A DNA stretch of 64,000 nt from Mesostigma viride (lineage: Eukaryota; Streptophyta; Mesostigmatophyceae; Mesostigmatales; Mesostigmataceae), in assembly GCA_009746045.1 (NCBI GenBank), contig RPFO01000381.1, forward strand, positions 48,538 through 112,537, given 5' to 3'. The notes below the pieces were generated by a model. It was not told the origin of the DNA. It made no database searches and saw nothing but the letters and a program-made list of their open reading frames with translations. Every line of letters begins with the position of its first letter. Position 1 is the first letter of the stretch. Position numbers and translations under genes: made by a program. This document shows, piece by piece, positions 10,196 through 24,100 of this stretch.

Positions 10196-10585
10196 AGTGC
10201 TTAATTTTAATCCCTGTGTGTGCACTACAGGAGAAAGGGCAGAGACCCCTACTTCTCCTTCATGCCAAAGGCATGCCACAGCTGCATTCGGGCGCGCTAG
10301 CTAAACGGACACGCTAACGATCCGGCAAACTGTGGGTGCAACAAAACCCATGTAAGCGTGGCATAACAAGTAGCGTGGGCAAGTAATCTGAACATAGCCA
10401 GGGCATATATAGCATGGCTGTACTAGGACTAGGCTAAGGCTATGGCTGGTTGTGTATCATGCGTTGGCGGCACGTGACTAGTAGGTACAGTGTTGGCACA
10501 GCTAGGCAAACATTCTAAGCATGGCTGCCTTAGCGGCAGTGACTCCAATGGTTACAAGCTAGTATTAGGGCTATTCAGTGCTATT

Positions 10586-11880
10586 CTAGCCCGCTGGGGG
10601 CGTCACATCTTGTGGTTGATCATCAGGTCCCCGCCCCTCCAGTACACCTTGGGCTTCTGGGGCCCCCAGCCTCGGTCCTGCTAATGGCGGAGGTATTCCG
10701 GCCACAGGTCGCGTCGCTGCTGTTGCTGAGCGGCCGGGGTTCAGGTCGTCATCCAGCGTCCAGGTGAGGTCGTGCAACCTCTTGCGACGAGAGAGGAACC
10801 GCTGCTTATCCTCAGGGGAGGGGAAGGTGAGCAGGACTGGTGGGGGAGCCGCCTTGTCCCGTGAGTGGGGAAGGCGGTGGCACCCACGCAGTTCTACCTC
10901 ACCTACCAGGCCCATGAGGGTACGAAGCTCAGTGGTTCTTGAGCTCGTCAGCAAGCGGAGGTTGACGTCTCACCTGGCTTCTGGGGGAAGCGACGTAGCA
11001 CCACTCGGCACTCGCGGCGAGCGCGGTCGGTGACCTCCCGTTGCTGGGCCTCAGTGGCGGTGGTCCTCCAGCTCCTCAGTGGAGCTTCGTGGCGATATGG
11101 CGTCGGTGGTGGAGGCGGTCGCTGACCGCAGCAGATCCGCGTAGGAGAGCGGCGGGAGGTCACCAGCATCCTGCCGGGGTGGCTGGGATGCAATGGTGGC
11201 CGTCTGCTCCGCTATCTTGGGGACCTGTGTGGCCAGGGCCTCGGTGTGGGCGGTGATGGCCTCAAGCTTCTTCATGAGCACGCCGCACTTGCCCTCCACC
11301 TGGTTAAGGCGAGAGACAAGTGCAGCATGCGTTTCCGAAGCTTGCGCCGCGGTGTGCAGCGTCGTGAACTGGGGCTGGAGCTTGTGGACGACCTTGGTTT
11401 CCACATTGGAGACCCGGGCCTCCACCGTGTTGAGCGTCATGTTCAGCGATGTCAGCTTCTCGGCCAGCGGCCAGGTCACGTGCTCCTCCAGCACTGCGCG
11501 GATGTCATGTCCTTGCAGAGGGAGGGAGCCGATGGGGCTGCCGGCTGTGCGGGGGCTGGGGTGCGGAGCGCTCGGCCGATGTCGCCGAGGCTGAGCTGGT
11601 AGTGCATGGCTGGTCAAGATAAACAGGCGTTGGCTTGGTTCGTCAAAGGTGTAGAGCCAGGACGTGTCGTGGTAGTCGATAGTCGCCCCCCCCTTCTGGG
11701 GCACGAAGAGCTTCCGTTCCTGTGCGAGGAACTGGAGGACCTCGACGACTTCCTGCGGCGACAGCCCCTGTCACTTGAGGAGGGAGAACGCTCTCTCGCC
11801 GGGCAAGTAGTGGCTCCATTTGTGGCGGTCGTGGCATGGTTTCTTGGGCTCAGGCGAGGCGCTTGGCGATGGGTCTGCTG
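10586..11880 (-). pseudogene. LINE ORF1-like nucleic-acid-binding protein, broken
   Basis: The long frame at 11051-11704 begins near KGGATIDYHDTSWLYTFDEP. It contains a heptad-rich stretch (EKLTSLNMTLNTVEARV, VSRLNQVEGKCGVLMKKLEA) suited to a coiled coil, then LPPLSYADLLRSA. In a second frame (10586-10954) follows PPPVLLTFPSPEDKQRFLSR and RKRLHDLTWTLDDDLNP, which resembles the RRM region of L1-type ORF1 proteins (a V-x-F-x-x-x-x-D-K-x-x-x-L-x-x-R-R pattern). Coiled coil followed by RRM is the ORF1p order. An upstream block at about 11710-11880 reads WSHYLPGERAFSLLK and SPQEVVEVLQFLAQERKLF in shifted frames. Frameshifts show it is inactive. ORF1-like proteins retropose LINE RNA; here it may be a relic of the machinery that moved the SINEs. 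Confidence 0.45.
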
Positions 11881-12182
11881 GTGATGGGTTGGCGAGCCCA
11901 GGCGGCTAGGCAAGAACGATGGCGAGAGGGTTGGGCTGGGAGCCGGTAAGCTCCTTTTTCAAACCCCGTTTTGCTTTTGGGGTCGTCATAGCTGCTTGTC
12001 ACGTGATAACTTAAGCAATACTGCGTTTCAGCCGTAACCGATTATACTGGCGTGTACGTCTGAATAAAGCGCATCGAATGCAAGTGGTCTGACCGAATTT
12101 GGGGCTCAGAAGCAAAAGATCTGAGCTCCGCCGTCAGCCATACCGCCGTCAGCCATTCTGCTGAGAAGCCATGCCCTAGCCA

Positions 12183-12530
12183 TTGTTTAGCCATCATGAC
12201 CTTCCATCCTATACACAGCAGTTGCTGGCCGACCTAGTGGTCCCAGCTAAGTTTGAACACCGCATTTCCTCCGTCTCTCTTACTTGGACTGCTATGCAGA
12301 ACAAGAAGAGGTGGAAGTCGATTGGACATCATGTCCGGCAAGGCTCACACGCCAGCCCCTGCATGTGGGCAATTAAGCCCCCCCCCCCCCCCCCAGGAGG
12401 AAGGGGCGCTTTGCTGAGTAGAGTAGTTAGGATTTTCTAGATTAGCTTAGTTCGGTTTCGCGGCTTCTCCCACCTGGCCACCTCCATCCATCCAGCAAGG
12501 GAATACGTGCTACATGATCTCCCAACGGAA
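12183..12530 (+). pseudogene. LINE ORF2 C-terminal fragment
   Basis: The frame contains KKRWKSIGHHVRQGSH and GGRGALLSRVVRIF. The minus-strand LINE remnant at 48.5 kb ends in SGRGALLSRIGRVF. Downstream (12504-12610) are two copies of a GTGCTACATG-ACTCCCAACGGA hairpin-like motif shared with 47.9 kb and 48.4 kb. Confidence 0.45.
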
Positions 12531-12610
12531 CTTCATGTTATACATAATTTAATTTATAATTTTAATGCCCCTTCTCAGGGATATGTGCTACATGTACTCC
12601 CAACGGAGAT

Positions 12611-13328
12611 ATATTTCAAATTAATTTTTAATTCAATATTTTAATTTAAGTCCATGCAATAGAGGCACATGAATAATCGATCAATCTTGATTGATTACAG
12701 TGCTCACCATTGGGACAAGAGGCAATATCAATAATACAGATTTCAAGGCAGGTTACAAAGAGGGCATGTGCCCTTGTGTCAGGATCACAAACGCCCATTT
12801 CCACAGAAAAGAGTTTTGGAAGTTCACCAAAGAGCATGCAGAATGGCGGGTAAACGGCATACACATACATGGCCGACAGGCAAAGAAATTATTACAAGGC
12901 CAAACATCGTAATGCTAACTGCCCATGTTACATGTCATACCCCATATTGTTCATCTTACTCAATTACCAATATACATAACGCATCCCAAGCTTTCATAAC
13001 CACAGATGCCCAACGCACATGTGATGGCGAGCCCCACACAGATTCAGGTTCATGCATCCCAGATCGACAAACCAAGCGCACTTTGAGCCTGCTCTCAATG
13101 CAAAAGCATCGCTCAAAGTATACGACTGAGCTTGACACGTCCCACCCGGAATAAAAGATCCAGGCCACAGTGCCGGCCCCAGAAGCCATATGACGGCCCA
13201 GAGGCAGGACTGCCGGCCCCGGCACACAAGATCCTTGGCCCCTCCCAGGATTACAGTCCCAGGGTTGGACATGGGCGCCCGGCTCGTGCAACCCCTGCCT
13301 GCCCTGAGGCCAGCAGGGCAGGTTGCCC
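12611..13328. other. Non-coding, downstream of the histidine kinase
   Basis: No recognisable gene. It should include the 3' UTR of the minus-strand kinase gene whose stop codon is at 13329-13331; no clear poly(A) signal could be chosen. Confidence 0.4.
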
Positions 13329-13594
13329 TCAGGGCGAGAACACCAGGTCCTGTATCCAGGGCGCGACGGGCGGCATCTTTAGCTCCGGTATATCGTCCGA
13401 GTAGAGCAAGAACTGCTCGTCGTCATCCACAAAGCGGGGCGACGCCATTGAATTCTCCGTGGTCTCACTGATGTTCCGTGACCCTGTGACCGCGGAGGCC
13501 TGCGCCTCGGCCGCCTGAGCCACCAGCTGGTACCGGGCGATGGCTTCTGCCAGCTCCGCCAGCTTCAATGGCTTGGCCAGGAAGTCGTCCATGC
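13329..13594 (-). CDS. Histidine kinase exon 15, receiver end and C terminus
   Basis: [20 protein letters not shown] carries the conserved Lys. The protein ends [23 protein letters not shown] with stop at 13329-13331. Confidence 0.9.
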
Positions 13595-16500
13595 CTGCAA
13601 CCGCATATCAACCACAAGGACGTGCCCAAATTAATCAGCTAAATCACGCAATGTCAACAAGACAACCAGCGCAGGCCAGAAATCTGGAGAATCCGGACCA
13701 TAAGCCATGTGTCCGCAGGGGGGGGGGGGGGGCGCCATGACGCCACAGGCCGGGTGTCAGATAGTAGTGGCGAGGAAATCGTCAGTGCATGCGCTCGCAC
13801 GGTGGGACTAGGCTTCGTGAGGACAACCCCTTATCTGGGGTCCATTACAGTGACCAAGACCATTACATGCGAGGGCAACCCTTCTCATCACGAGTCGTTG
13901 TGCCCAGCTCTCGTACATGCCCATGTGGGGAAGCTTGTTGCGCTGTTTGTGGTGGCAGAATTTCATGGCGCGGCGCAAGGCATGTTTAACGCGCGTCCTA
14001 GCATAGGTTTAGCCTAGGTATAAGCTAACACAGGTATAAGCTAGCACTGGCATAAGCTAGCACAGGTGGAAGCTAGCACAGGTAGAAGCTAGCACAGGTA
14101 TAAGCTAGCACAGGTATAAGCTAGCACAGGTATAAGCTAACACAGGTATCGGCTAGCACTTACATGCCTGTCCACCCACCAGTGTGAGTTCGTACGGCTA
14201 GTACGGCAATACGCCAAAACTCATCGTCTTGCCATATTGCGTATTATACGCGTATTACACGCCAAAAGCTCAAAAAGGGCATTTTCGAGCCGGTATTCAT
14301 GCGGGCAAGTCTCTCGCCATATTCTAAGGTGTTTATCCCATGGGTGTGCCTCTTAAACACACTAACTAATGCGTCAATCTTGACGTGGCGTAAGTGCAAT
14401 GCACGGCACCTTCGAAGCTCACTGGGTTGTCTCAGTGTACACCCCCAGCATTGTTAGTTTTAATTCAGTTCAGCGGAAAGGCCCTTCCGAATTAGACAAT
14501 AGCGTTTATTGGTCGGAAGCACTAATGGGCCAGTCCAATTAATTAATTAGTAGTTTGTTTGTTTGGTTAACGAACAACCGTTGACCTGGCAATTTAATTT
14601 AATTTTTTTTTTGTTTGTTTGGTATAACCCAGCCGGCTGCACTGCTGTTACCGCCAGTAAAAGCGCGCTTGTCAGCCAAAGATTAAATATTTCTTTTTTT
14701 TTTTTTTACCGCGAAATAAGCGCTTTTGGCAGTCCAAAGAAGATTTATTTACACTTTCTTAGTTTCTTTGGTAGCTAGAAAAACGACGGGGGAGTACAAT
14801 CGGGAATTAATTATTTACAAATCTTTTGTTTTATTTATCGTTTGCAGGTGGTCGACGCCCAGCCTCATAATTATTTAGTAAAACTAACCATGCGGGCGGT
14901 GTATGAAGTGTAATACTCATCCATCCAATGCATGCTATATATATAGATTGCTGATTGAACTAATTCCTTATGACAACCATGAATGCATTGATAGGCTTAA
15001 TAGGTTTACGATTACTTTAAAATCGACCCCAAAAGTTGATACAGTATACAATAAACACGTGAACAGGATAGCACATACCAGATCAAAACCGCAGATTAAT
15101 TACGTATACCTTCCTTGCTGGAGTTAGCCGCATGCCCACCGCATGGCAGAGCTGCGAGCCGCTTTCCTGGCCGTCCTCGCTAACTAATCATGTCAGCAAT
15201 CATTTGACACATCTATCCACGTACAAATCTATGGACATATTTCCCGCCTAGCAACCGTTAGCGCATGCACGGCGACCGACCTGGTCGCTGGTCAAACGAT
15301 GTTGCTGCACCGAGCAGAAGGTCGAGACATCTCTGCGCATACCCAGACGTTGCCTGGCCAAGGAGACAAGCTTTGTAAGACCTATGGATCATGCCTGCAA
15401 AATTGCAGTTCAAAATGTCAAGCCATGCTCTCATACCAGTCAGTTTTCTGCATCTCCATGGCCGCGGACGTCAATTATTGTTTTTATGCAAGTCGGTCTC
15501 GTTTTGCCATGGTTTACCCACGTCGTGAACTGGCACAGATGACAAGCGGGACCAACCGCAGGCCCGTACTCCCTGAGTACGGTTTCCGGTAGGCAGCGTA
15601 CCTGCGTAGGTGAGCTACGCCAAAACTAGGCCTGGCGCCTAATTCCGGAGGTGTGTGCCATATAATACGCGAAAAATACGTATTATGCGGCGCATGCGCG
15701 TTGAAAACTCGATACGGCGTATTTCTAGCACGTTAGTACGCCCCCCCCTCTACCCCCCACCCCACCCCGTATTGTATAAAACGGAGTATTTACCGTATTA
15801 TAAGGCGCACGAACTCACACTGCCACCCACAGGCCTTGCACCTACCGTCCTGTCCACCCACAGGCCTTGCAACTAGCCAACATCACCAACGCACCTCTTA
15901 CCCCTATCAGAGGACATCAAACCATCATCGCGCCAGTGTTGACCCTTCTCAATCATACATGTTAAGCTTCATCTACACATAGACGATATCTACACTTCAA
16001 GGTTTCCCTGAGAGACCTGCGCGGCCTCCACGGCAAGAGAGAGGGGTGGACCCTACACGTGCCCCATCACTCACCCGCATTGAGGAAGTCGCATCGCTGG
16101 AACGTGACGACATCCGCGGTCAGCGCCACGATCCACGCCCTGTGCTTCGCGCCCACGCACTCCTGCATCGCCTCCATTGCCCGGATCTTGGCAGTGGCCT
16201 CCATGCCGCCCATGCGCGGCATTTGAAGCTGTGGCGGTGGGGGGGGAGGGAGATGGGGGGGGGGGGGGGCGGAGACAGCCCATGTGCGTGCCAGCAGATG
16301 ATGTGACATGGATAACTATTGCACTAGCACATTGTCCGACTATTTGTGACCTATCCAGGAGCCAACCAGCGCATGCATGTAGATGTGTGTGAATACGGAA
16401 GATGCAGACCTTGGCAGCTCGAGCCTGCATGTATCTTTTCCGCGTTTGTTGATTCATTCGGGATGACGGGGATGATCGTGAATCGGACATGTGTAGCCTT

Positions 16501-16601
16501 GTACGTTAAAATAATGGCTGCTTCATCTTCAGAGTGAGACCAAAACGTACAACAGTTTGATCTATCTAATTATTCCTACATGCAAACTTTCCACGTTGCC
16601 G

Positions 16602-16643
<42 letters not shown>

Positions 16644-19187
16644 ACGCTGCGGCAACATCGGAGTAGATAAGCACCTGCAGTCAACAATCAGGGTGCAAGC
16701 TAAGATACCCCAAGTAGGACTAGTGCTGATAGGGTATGAATAGGTTCCTAGGACGTGAGTTTGTGCTGAGGCCTAGGACGTTTACTACGATGTTAATTCA
16801 TGCTTGTCCCCATGAGAAGGATACACCAAACGCAGGATGCATGATATGTTGCTTACGTCCATGAGAATGAAGTGGAAGGGCTCGCGGTCCACAGCCTCCA
16901 CCCCCTCCACGCCGTCGGACGCGACCGTGCAGGACAGGCCCATCTTGCGCAGCAGCATCTCCGCCACCTGCTGGTTGACCTGTCGGACACAGCCGTACGG
17001 GTACGGGGGACAGAGCCAGCATTCCGCACGAGGCACACGAAGGGGTCATTTTAAATGGGTCAGCACCCACGCATGCCCCAACCCAACTGTGGTAGGAGGC
17101 TGCACGCACAGGGGGGCGGGGGCAGGAGCATGGCGCAGACGTCACAAACAGGGATTGAAGAGGGTAAGCCCGCACGAATGTGCCCGCACACTCCTATGGA
17201 GGCAGTGTCATGATTCTCTGCATGACGATGAGTGCCATGATTCCTTGTGGTGCCACGCTTGTTTGCGGGACCGTGAAATGCACTCGAGAGCGCGCTGAGA
17301 GAGGGACGCAAAAGCAGCGCGAAACATATCCCAGGAAGACAACACATGTGCACTTTGCGTGCTTTCTCATGTGCTATTCCGTTGGCTTTTCACCTGATGG
17401 GATGTGCTTTTCCCTGCTTTTCATGACAAAACAGTGGTATATATGCAGTGTTTGCTGCGTTGGTTAACTTTCTTTACTTACTGGGGTTCTTCCTTTTCGC
17501 AATGGCTAACTCTCCATACTTACGAGGGTCCTTCCTGTTTCGCAGTACCTTTGTGTAGCCACCCTCATCCCCCGCTACTGTTTAGGGTCTAAACCCCGCT
17601 CCTAATATTTACAAGAAATATGCATTAGAGATACAGAACGACTACAATCAATTCAACAAACGCAGGCAACGCTGCCCCTCCGATTGGTTGCTTACCCGGT
17701 TGTCCTCCACCACCAGGATGCGCATCTCCTGCTGCTCCCTGCTGCTGGAATTCGAGGACGTTGTGGACATCATGCGCGACGAGGAAGGGGGGACCGGCTG
17801 CTTGCTTATGACTGGCGGGACCGGCGGCGCCATGAAGCTTGCCGCACAGATGTTCCCCAGACTTCGCTCTGCCCCTTTGGCTAGATGCAGCCCGATCTTG
17901 AGCCCGCCGGCACCCAGCCCGCGGCCCTCCATCACGTCTTCAAAGCCCCTAGGCGTACCCTCGGATATGGGCGAATCGACCTCAAAACCGCCACCCGTGT
18001 TGGACCTTGAGGCGCTCCGGCTGCCCCGATTCACGCGCATAAATGGCGAGGCCTCGCTGCTGGCGCCCCCGTAGAGGCTTTTGCTGCCCGCGCCCACCAT
18101 GGAGGTGCTCGAGCTGGTGCTGGAGCAGGACGAGACCGACTTGCGGCGAATGCCTTCCTCGGCCTGGCGTGCCCAGTGGTCGGTGAGTACGCGGTCGACG
18201 CCGGACATGGCCAGGTTGCGGATCGAAATGTTCTTCATGCTGCGGCGGCAGACCAGGCGCGAGCGGAAGGTCAGCACAAAGGTGGACCCGTGCTGATTCC
18301 CGTCAGGCCCCACAGGGCGGTAGTCGATGCTCCCGCCCATAAGCTTGGCGAGGTGGTGGGCGATGGTGAGGCCCAGGCCTGACACTGCGTGGGCAGGGGT
18401 TGGGGTCGGGGTGTGGATGAGAAGGGGGGCGAGGGTGGGGCGAGGGTGGGGCGAGGGTGGGGCGAGAGTGGGGCGAGGGTGGGGCGAGGGTGGTAACAAT
18501 AAATCCGTCAAGTAAGGCGCCTGGTGTGGGTGGTGTGGGTGCACGTGGGATGAGGTTGATGGCTGAGGGTGCTTTTGCTTTGGGGAGGGGCAAAGGTGGG
18601 GGCGACGCACAGACGCACATGAAAGACGTACTTATTCCGCTTTTGGGGTGTGTGGTGTGTATGTTTTGGGGGGAGGCAGCGGTCATGCAAAAGATGGCAG
18701 TAGAGTGAGCCCCCATGATCATTGAAAAAGTCGTCTTCCCTCGTGTGGCACCACACTTGATGATTACGTCGTGGCAGCAGAAAAATCGCCACAGCGCAGG
18801 ACAGGAAAGGCAGGAAAAAAAAGGCAGGAAAAAAACACATGTTGTCGCCAGGAAAACAGAAGACTAGCCAGCGCTAATGAGCAAACACGGGCCCGTCGAC
18901 GCAAGCAGGTGACCCCGCCAGCTCTGCATGACAACTGTGTTCAAATCTTCGTCGTACCGCTGCGGGAAGGTAGTGAGAGATTACAGAGGCAAACATGCAG
19001 GCGCTCTCGAGCTGCAAGGTTGGGCTGTCGGGCAGTTTGCACTTCCTCAAGAGGCGGTCAGCGCTCACTAGGGAGGCTGTCCGCACGTACTTGTGTGGTG
19101 GTTGGGGCTGGCGGCCATCGTCCCATGCAGGTTCTTGCGCATCAGCTGCTGCAGCTGTTCCTCCTCTAGGCCTGGACCTGGGGGTAA

Positions 19188-19232
<45 letters not shown>

Positions 19233-21072
19233 CCGAGTTGCAAGTGGTACTAGTGTGTGGGAGAGGCATGGTGCAACCAGGAAATGCAGCAGGACAACAT
19301 CACCATCCCCAGCTATTGACACCATTTGACACCATCCGTTTGCTGCTAATGCCGCCATCGCGACCATCCTAAAAAACGGCAATCAATTGGGATCCTGCTT
19401 AATGTCAGAAAGTCGATAAATTGCGGTTCTACGTTTTGCAGAGATTCCCTCCTTCCCACCCTCCCTCCTTCCCCAGCCACCTGCCCACACGTCCGCCCCC
19501 GCCCCCCCTCTCTCCCCCTCCCCGCTCTCTACCCAACTATCTGCCCATCCCCTCTACCTCCATCCCTTCCTGTTTCCCTTAGAGTTGTTGGTCCTCTCGA
19601 TCCCGCCCCGCTCCCCCGCTCCCCCGCTCCCCCGCTCCCCCGCTCCCCCGCTCCCCCGCTCCCCCGCTCCCCCGCTCCCCCGCTCCCCCGCTCCCCCGCT
19701 CCCCCGCTCCCCCGCTCCCCGCTCCCCCGCTCCCCCGCTCCCCCCCCGCTCCCCTGCCCCCGCTCCCCCGCTCCCCGCCCCCCACTCCCCTGCTCCCCCG
19801 CTCCCCGCCCCCAGCTCCCCAGCTCCCCTGCTCATCTGCTCCTCTGCTCCCGGGTCCCCGGGTCCCCTCCTCCCCTGCTCCCCTCCTCCCCTCCTCCCTC
19901 CTCCCCTCCTCCCCTCCTCCCCTCCTCCCCTCCTCCCTCCTCCCCTCCTCCCCTCCTCCCCTCCTCCCCTCCTCCTCCCCTCCTCCCCTCCTCCCCTCCT
20001 CCCCTCCCCCTCCTCCCCTCCTCCCCTCCTCCTCCTCCCCTCCTCCCCTCCTCCCCTCCTCCCCTCCTCCCCTCCTCCCCTCCTCCCCTCCTCCCCTCCT
20101 CCCCTCCTTCCCTCCTTCCCTCCTTCCCTCCCCTCCTCCCCTCCTCCCCTCCCCTCCTCCCCTCCTCCCCCCCTCCCTTCACCCCTTGCCTCCTGCCCCC
20201 CCCGGCGCCTGTGTCTGGCGGCGCACCTGTGTCTGACACGGAGCAGACCACCTCCACGTGCTGCCACATGACGAGCCGGACCTCGCACAAGACCTTGACG
20301 CGGCCATTGCGAGGGGTCGCCTCGATGGCGTTGCTGCAGATGCCAGTAGGGTAGGGCAGCAGGGGTGGTGGGTCAGTAGTGTGGGAAGCAAGGGTTGGTG
20401 GGCGTGTAGTGTGGGGTAGGGTAGGGTGGTGGCATGGCCGGCAACTAGGTGGGAGCGTTAGGTAGGGTTGGGCCAGTGGTTGCCTTGCAAGCCCTAGAGC
20501 ATGGCACGCACCCAAGTACACAGGGGTGGCGGAGCCAAAGGACACAAAGCCAGGGCATCGGCCATGATGGACTAGAAACAGAACAGGCACCATGGTGGGA
20601 TCAGCCCTCTCCCCCTCCCCCGCCCCCCCCCTTAATTCAACCTCCCCTTATTCCCCCAACTCTTTTCCCCCTTCTACGCTCTGCGAGGGCGATCCCTCAT
20701 TTGAAGCGGTCTGATTTTATACTCCATTACTGACCCCTCCCCCCCTTCCCCCCAGCCCTTTCCCTTCCCCGATATCTCCTTCCGCTGCCTCCCCCTTGGC
20801 CCACCTGATCAGGTTGTCGATGATCTGTTGAAACCGCTTGGCATCCCCCAGCAGCATGACCTTGCCCTCATCCACGATGTCCTGCGACATGCGCACGTCC
20901 CCCAGTGTCCACGAGCGGCGTCTTGGGTGGCCCGGGGTTAACGGCATCAGGCCCGTGCTGCCACCCCCGGGGAGCTGCGGCGGGTTCATCTCCCACACAC
21001 CAGGCCTGGAATGGAAGGGGACCGCTGGGTCATTGGGGAGCAACGACGTGATCCCTCCCAGCGCCATATGCT

Positions 21073-21137
<65 letters not shown>

Positions 21138-24100
21138 AATGGGTGCTGTGGCAGGTGCAAGCGGGGGGACCACGTCGCCGCGTTGGCCTCGGTAAATATC
21201 CGCACGCCTTGCTTGATAAGCAGCTTGGACTCCTCTTGGGGGTCGCCCGTCATGCGGCGCAGCGTGGAACGTTCGGGCAGCAGCGTGTCCTTCTCGGGGA
21301 GAACCATCTTGAGGACGAGGTCGATGTCCTTGGATGCGGCCATGGGAAGGAAGCGCGTCTCGCACGCCGAGAGCTCCTCTAATAGGTCAAACGGGCTGAA
21401 CTCGAGCGACATGTAGCCGAGTGCCAGCTGGCGAAAGGGCATGATGATGGTTTGGTTTGGGTTGGGTTGGGTTGGTTTGCGGTGGGGTGGGAGCCAAAAA
21501 AAAAAAAATCAATAGCCGGATATGCATTGTTACATACCATGCAGATGTGCATATAATGTGCGCAGGAGACGTAACACGACACCAACAAAGCTATCCTACA
21601 TGGGTCCACCCAATCACGACCCAACACATCCTGCACCACGCTTTCCCATCAAGTCCATGAGCCCTATGCCCTGTGTCGCATGATCCTAGCACCTGCACCC
21701 ACCACGCACGCATGCACCTTGTGGAGGTCAAAAACCTGCCCATCTATGGCGCCACCTCACGACGCTATTGTGCCTAGTCACTACTACCGCACACACCTTG
21801 CTGAGGTCAAAACCGCCCTGTAGCAAACATGCGTCGTTGATACGCTCCCCCCCCCAGCTGGTCGACTATACCCCACGATTCTACATCAGTTACCAGTACC
21901 GCACGCACCTTGTTGAGGTCAAACACGTCCTGGATCACATTCAGCATCTGCTGCGCGTTCGACTTGACAATCTCCAAGTGCCGCCGCTGCTCCGTCGTGA
22001 GCTCAGTCTCGAGGACAAAGTTGGTGAAGTTGCTGATCGCGTTCAGGGGCGTGCGCACTTGGTGCGAGACCATGGCCAGGAACTCAACGTAGTCGTCGCT
22101 CGCGCTCTCGAGCTCCATCCGGTGAGCCTCCTCGCGATGCATGTGGTCCAGCTGGCGGATGTCACCGAGAGGCATAAGGAGCGCAAAGCACGCAGCCAAG
22201 CATGCAGCCAGGCACGCAGCCAAGCATGCAACCAAGCATCACCAAAGCAAAAGCCAAGCATGCAGCCAAGCATCGGCAGAACAACCAGCACAGCAGTCAG
22301 CGAAACCTCCAGCAAAGCAGTCAGCAAAACATCCAGCTGCTATATGAACCAACTATCCATCAGGGAAAGGTGTTATACTACCTCACGTAGTAGGAACCAA
22401 GCTGCCAGCTGTTGTCCCTGTTCCCAACAATTGCCGTTTGGTTAAGGGCAACAACAATGGGGGTGGCAGTGGCAGAGGCAGCAGCAGCGACAACAACTGG
22501 CATGGGCGTTGCAGAACAATCGTTGTTGCGGAGAGGGGGGGGATCCGGTTGACCGATGTCCACGAGACAGCAGAATGGCACGGGTTGGGAAGTAAGGGTT
22601 TGAAGGCCGGGCTGGTTGACCCACCTCGGACGCAGCGCGACCTGCGAACATCTTGAGCACGTGCACCTTCATCACGTCGGCTTGCAGCGGTTCCTGCGAC
22701 CATCCGCAATGCGGGGGAATAAATTGTGTGGGGAGGGGGGCATGGTCCCGAGCGGGGGGAGGGGTAAGGGGTGGGTGGAGGTGGAGGGGTAAGGAACCGG
22801 AGGGGGGGAAGGGGGGAGAAAGGGAAGGGGATGGCCAAGGGTGCAACTGCAAGTAGAAAAAGCACAGCCAGCCGAGGCGATGTCAGTGCCAAAACAAAGC
22901 ATGGGTGAACGTATATCACATTGGCATGGCTAGGCCATTATCTAAGAAAATGAAATGGATATATTCACGCAACTCTAAAGGCAACGCCATGGAACATATT
23001 CCCGTACATATTTTTTCTTCCATGAGAAAGGAACAAGGAACCATCAGCACAGGTCTATCTGCATGCAAGAAATATTCGGCGCACCTCAACCAATGTGGAC
23101 CCACCCCCAAAGGATGCGCATCCCTGCAGATGATCTTTTCCAGCACATTGCTGTATTTATGACTTTGGCAGGGGGGGGGGATGCGAAGTGAGGAACTTCA
23201 ACGGTTTTTCTTAAAGGAACATGTAACGCACAACCACCAACACACGGACCCAATGATTGCTACCTACCCTTGTAGCACTTGCAGCTGTCACCTACCAGAG
23301 TCTATACCGCAGCCATAACGCACCCGATGGGGGCCTCACCAGTAGTACTGTGGTTGCTATCAGTACTGGCAGCCATCACCCAACCATATCAGCACATGTA
23401 CCATGCTCCCCATGCCCATGTGCCCTGGTCACTATACTGCCCATACCCAGTCACTATACCGCGCGCACCGTGCTCACCATGCCCATGTCCCGTGGTCACT
23501 ATACTGCCCATACCCAGTCACTATACCGCGCGTACCGTGCTCACCATGCCCATGTCCCCTGGTCACTATAATGATCATCAACCAACCATTTCTGGCGTCC
23601 ATACCGTGCTCATGACGCCCATGTGGCCGACCAGTCTGCCGTCCTGGTTTATGAGTGGGATGGCCAAGTAGCTCTCCACGTGGTGCGCGCGCAGCCACTT
23701 GTCGCGAGGAAAGAGCGTCTGCACGCCATCGGGGAAGTGAAGCACCGCCTTGTCGGTGCTGTTGTCGGCCGGCGTGCTGCTGCGCGTGTAGGGCGCGTTC
23801 GGCTGGTACTGCAGCTCGCCGTCCACGCTCATCGCGACCACGCGCGCAAGGCTGCTATTCGTCGCACTCACCTGCGGATGGAAAAGATAATACCATGGGA
23901 ACGAAAACAACAATCATGGTGATGGCAGTGGCGGCAGCGGCGGTGGCAGCGACTACCGCAACGGCAAAACCAATGACATAACAGACAGGAACCCAAGGGA
24001 TGGGCGGGGGGCGAGGGGGTGCAGGGATGGGAAGGCAGGACGCAAAGAGGGCAAGAGGGCAAGAGGGAAAGAATGCACGTCAGCATTAGCGATGCCCACG

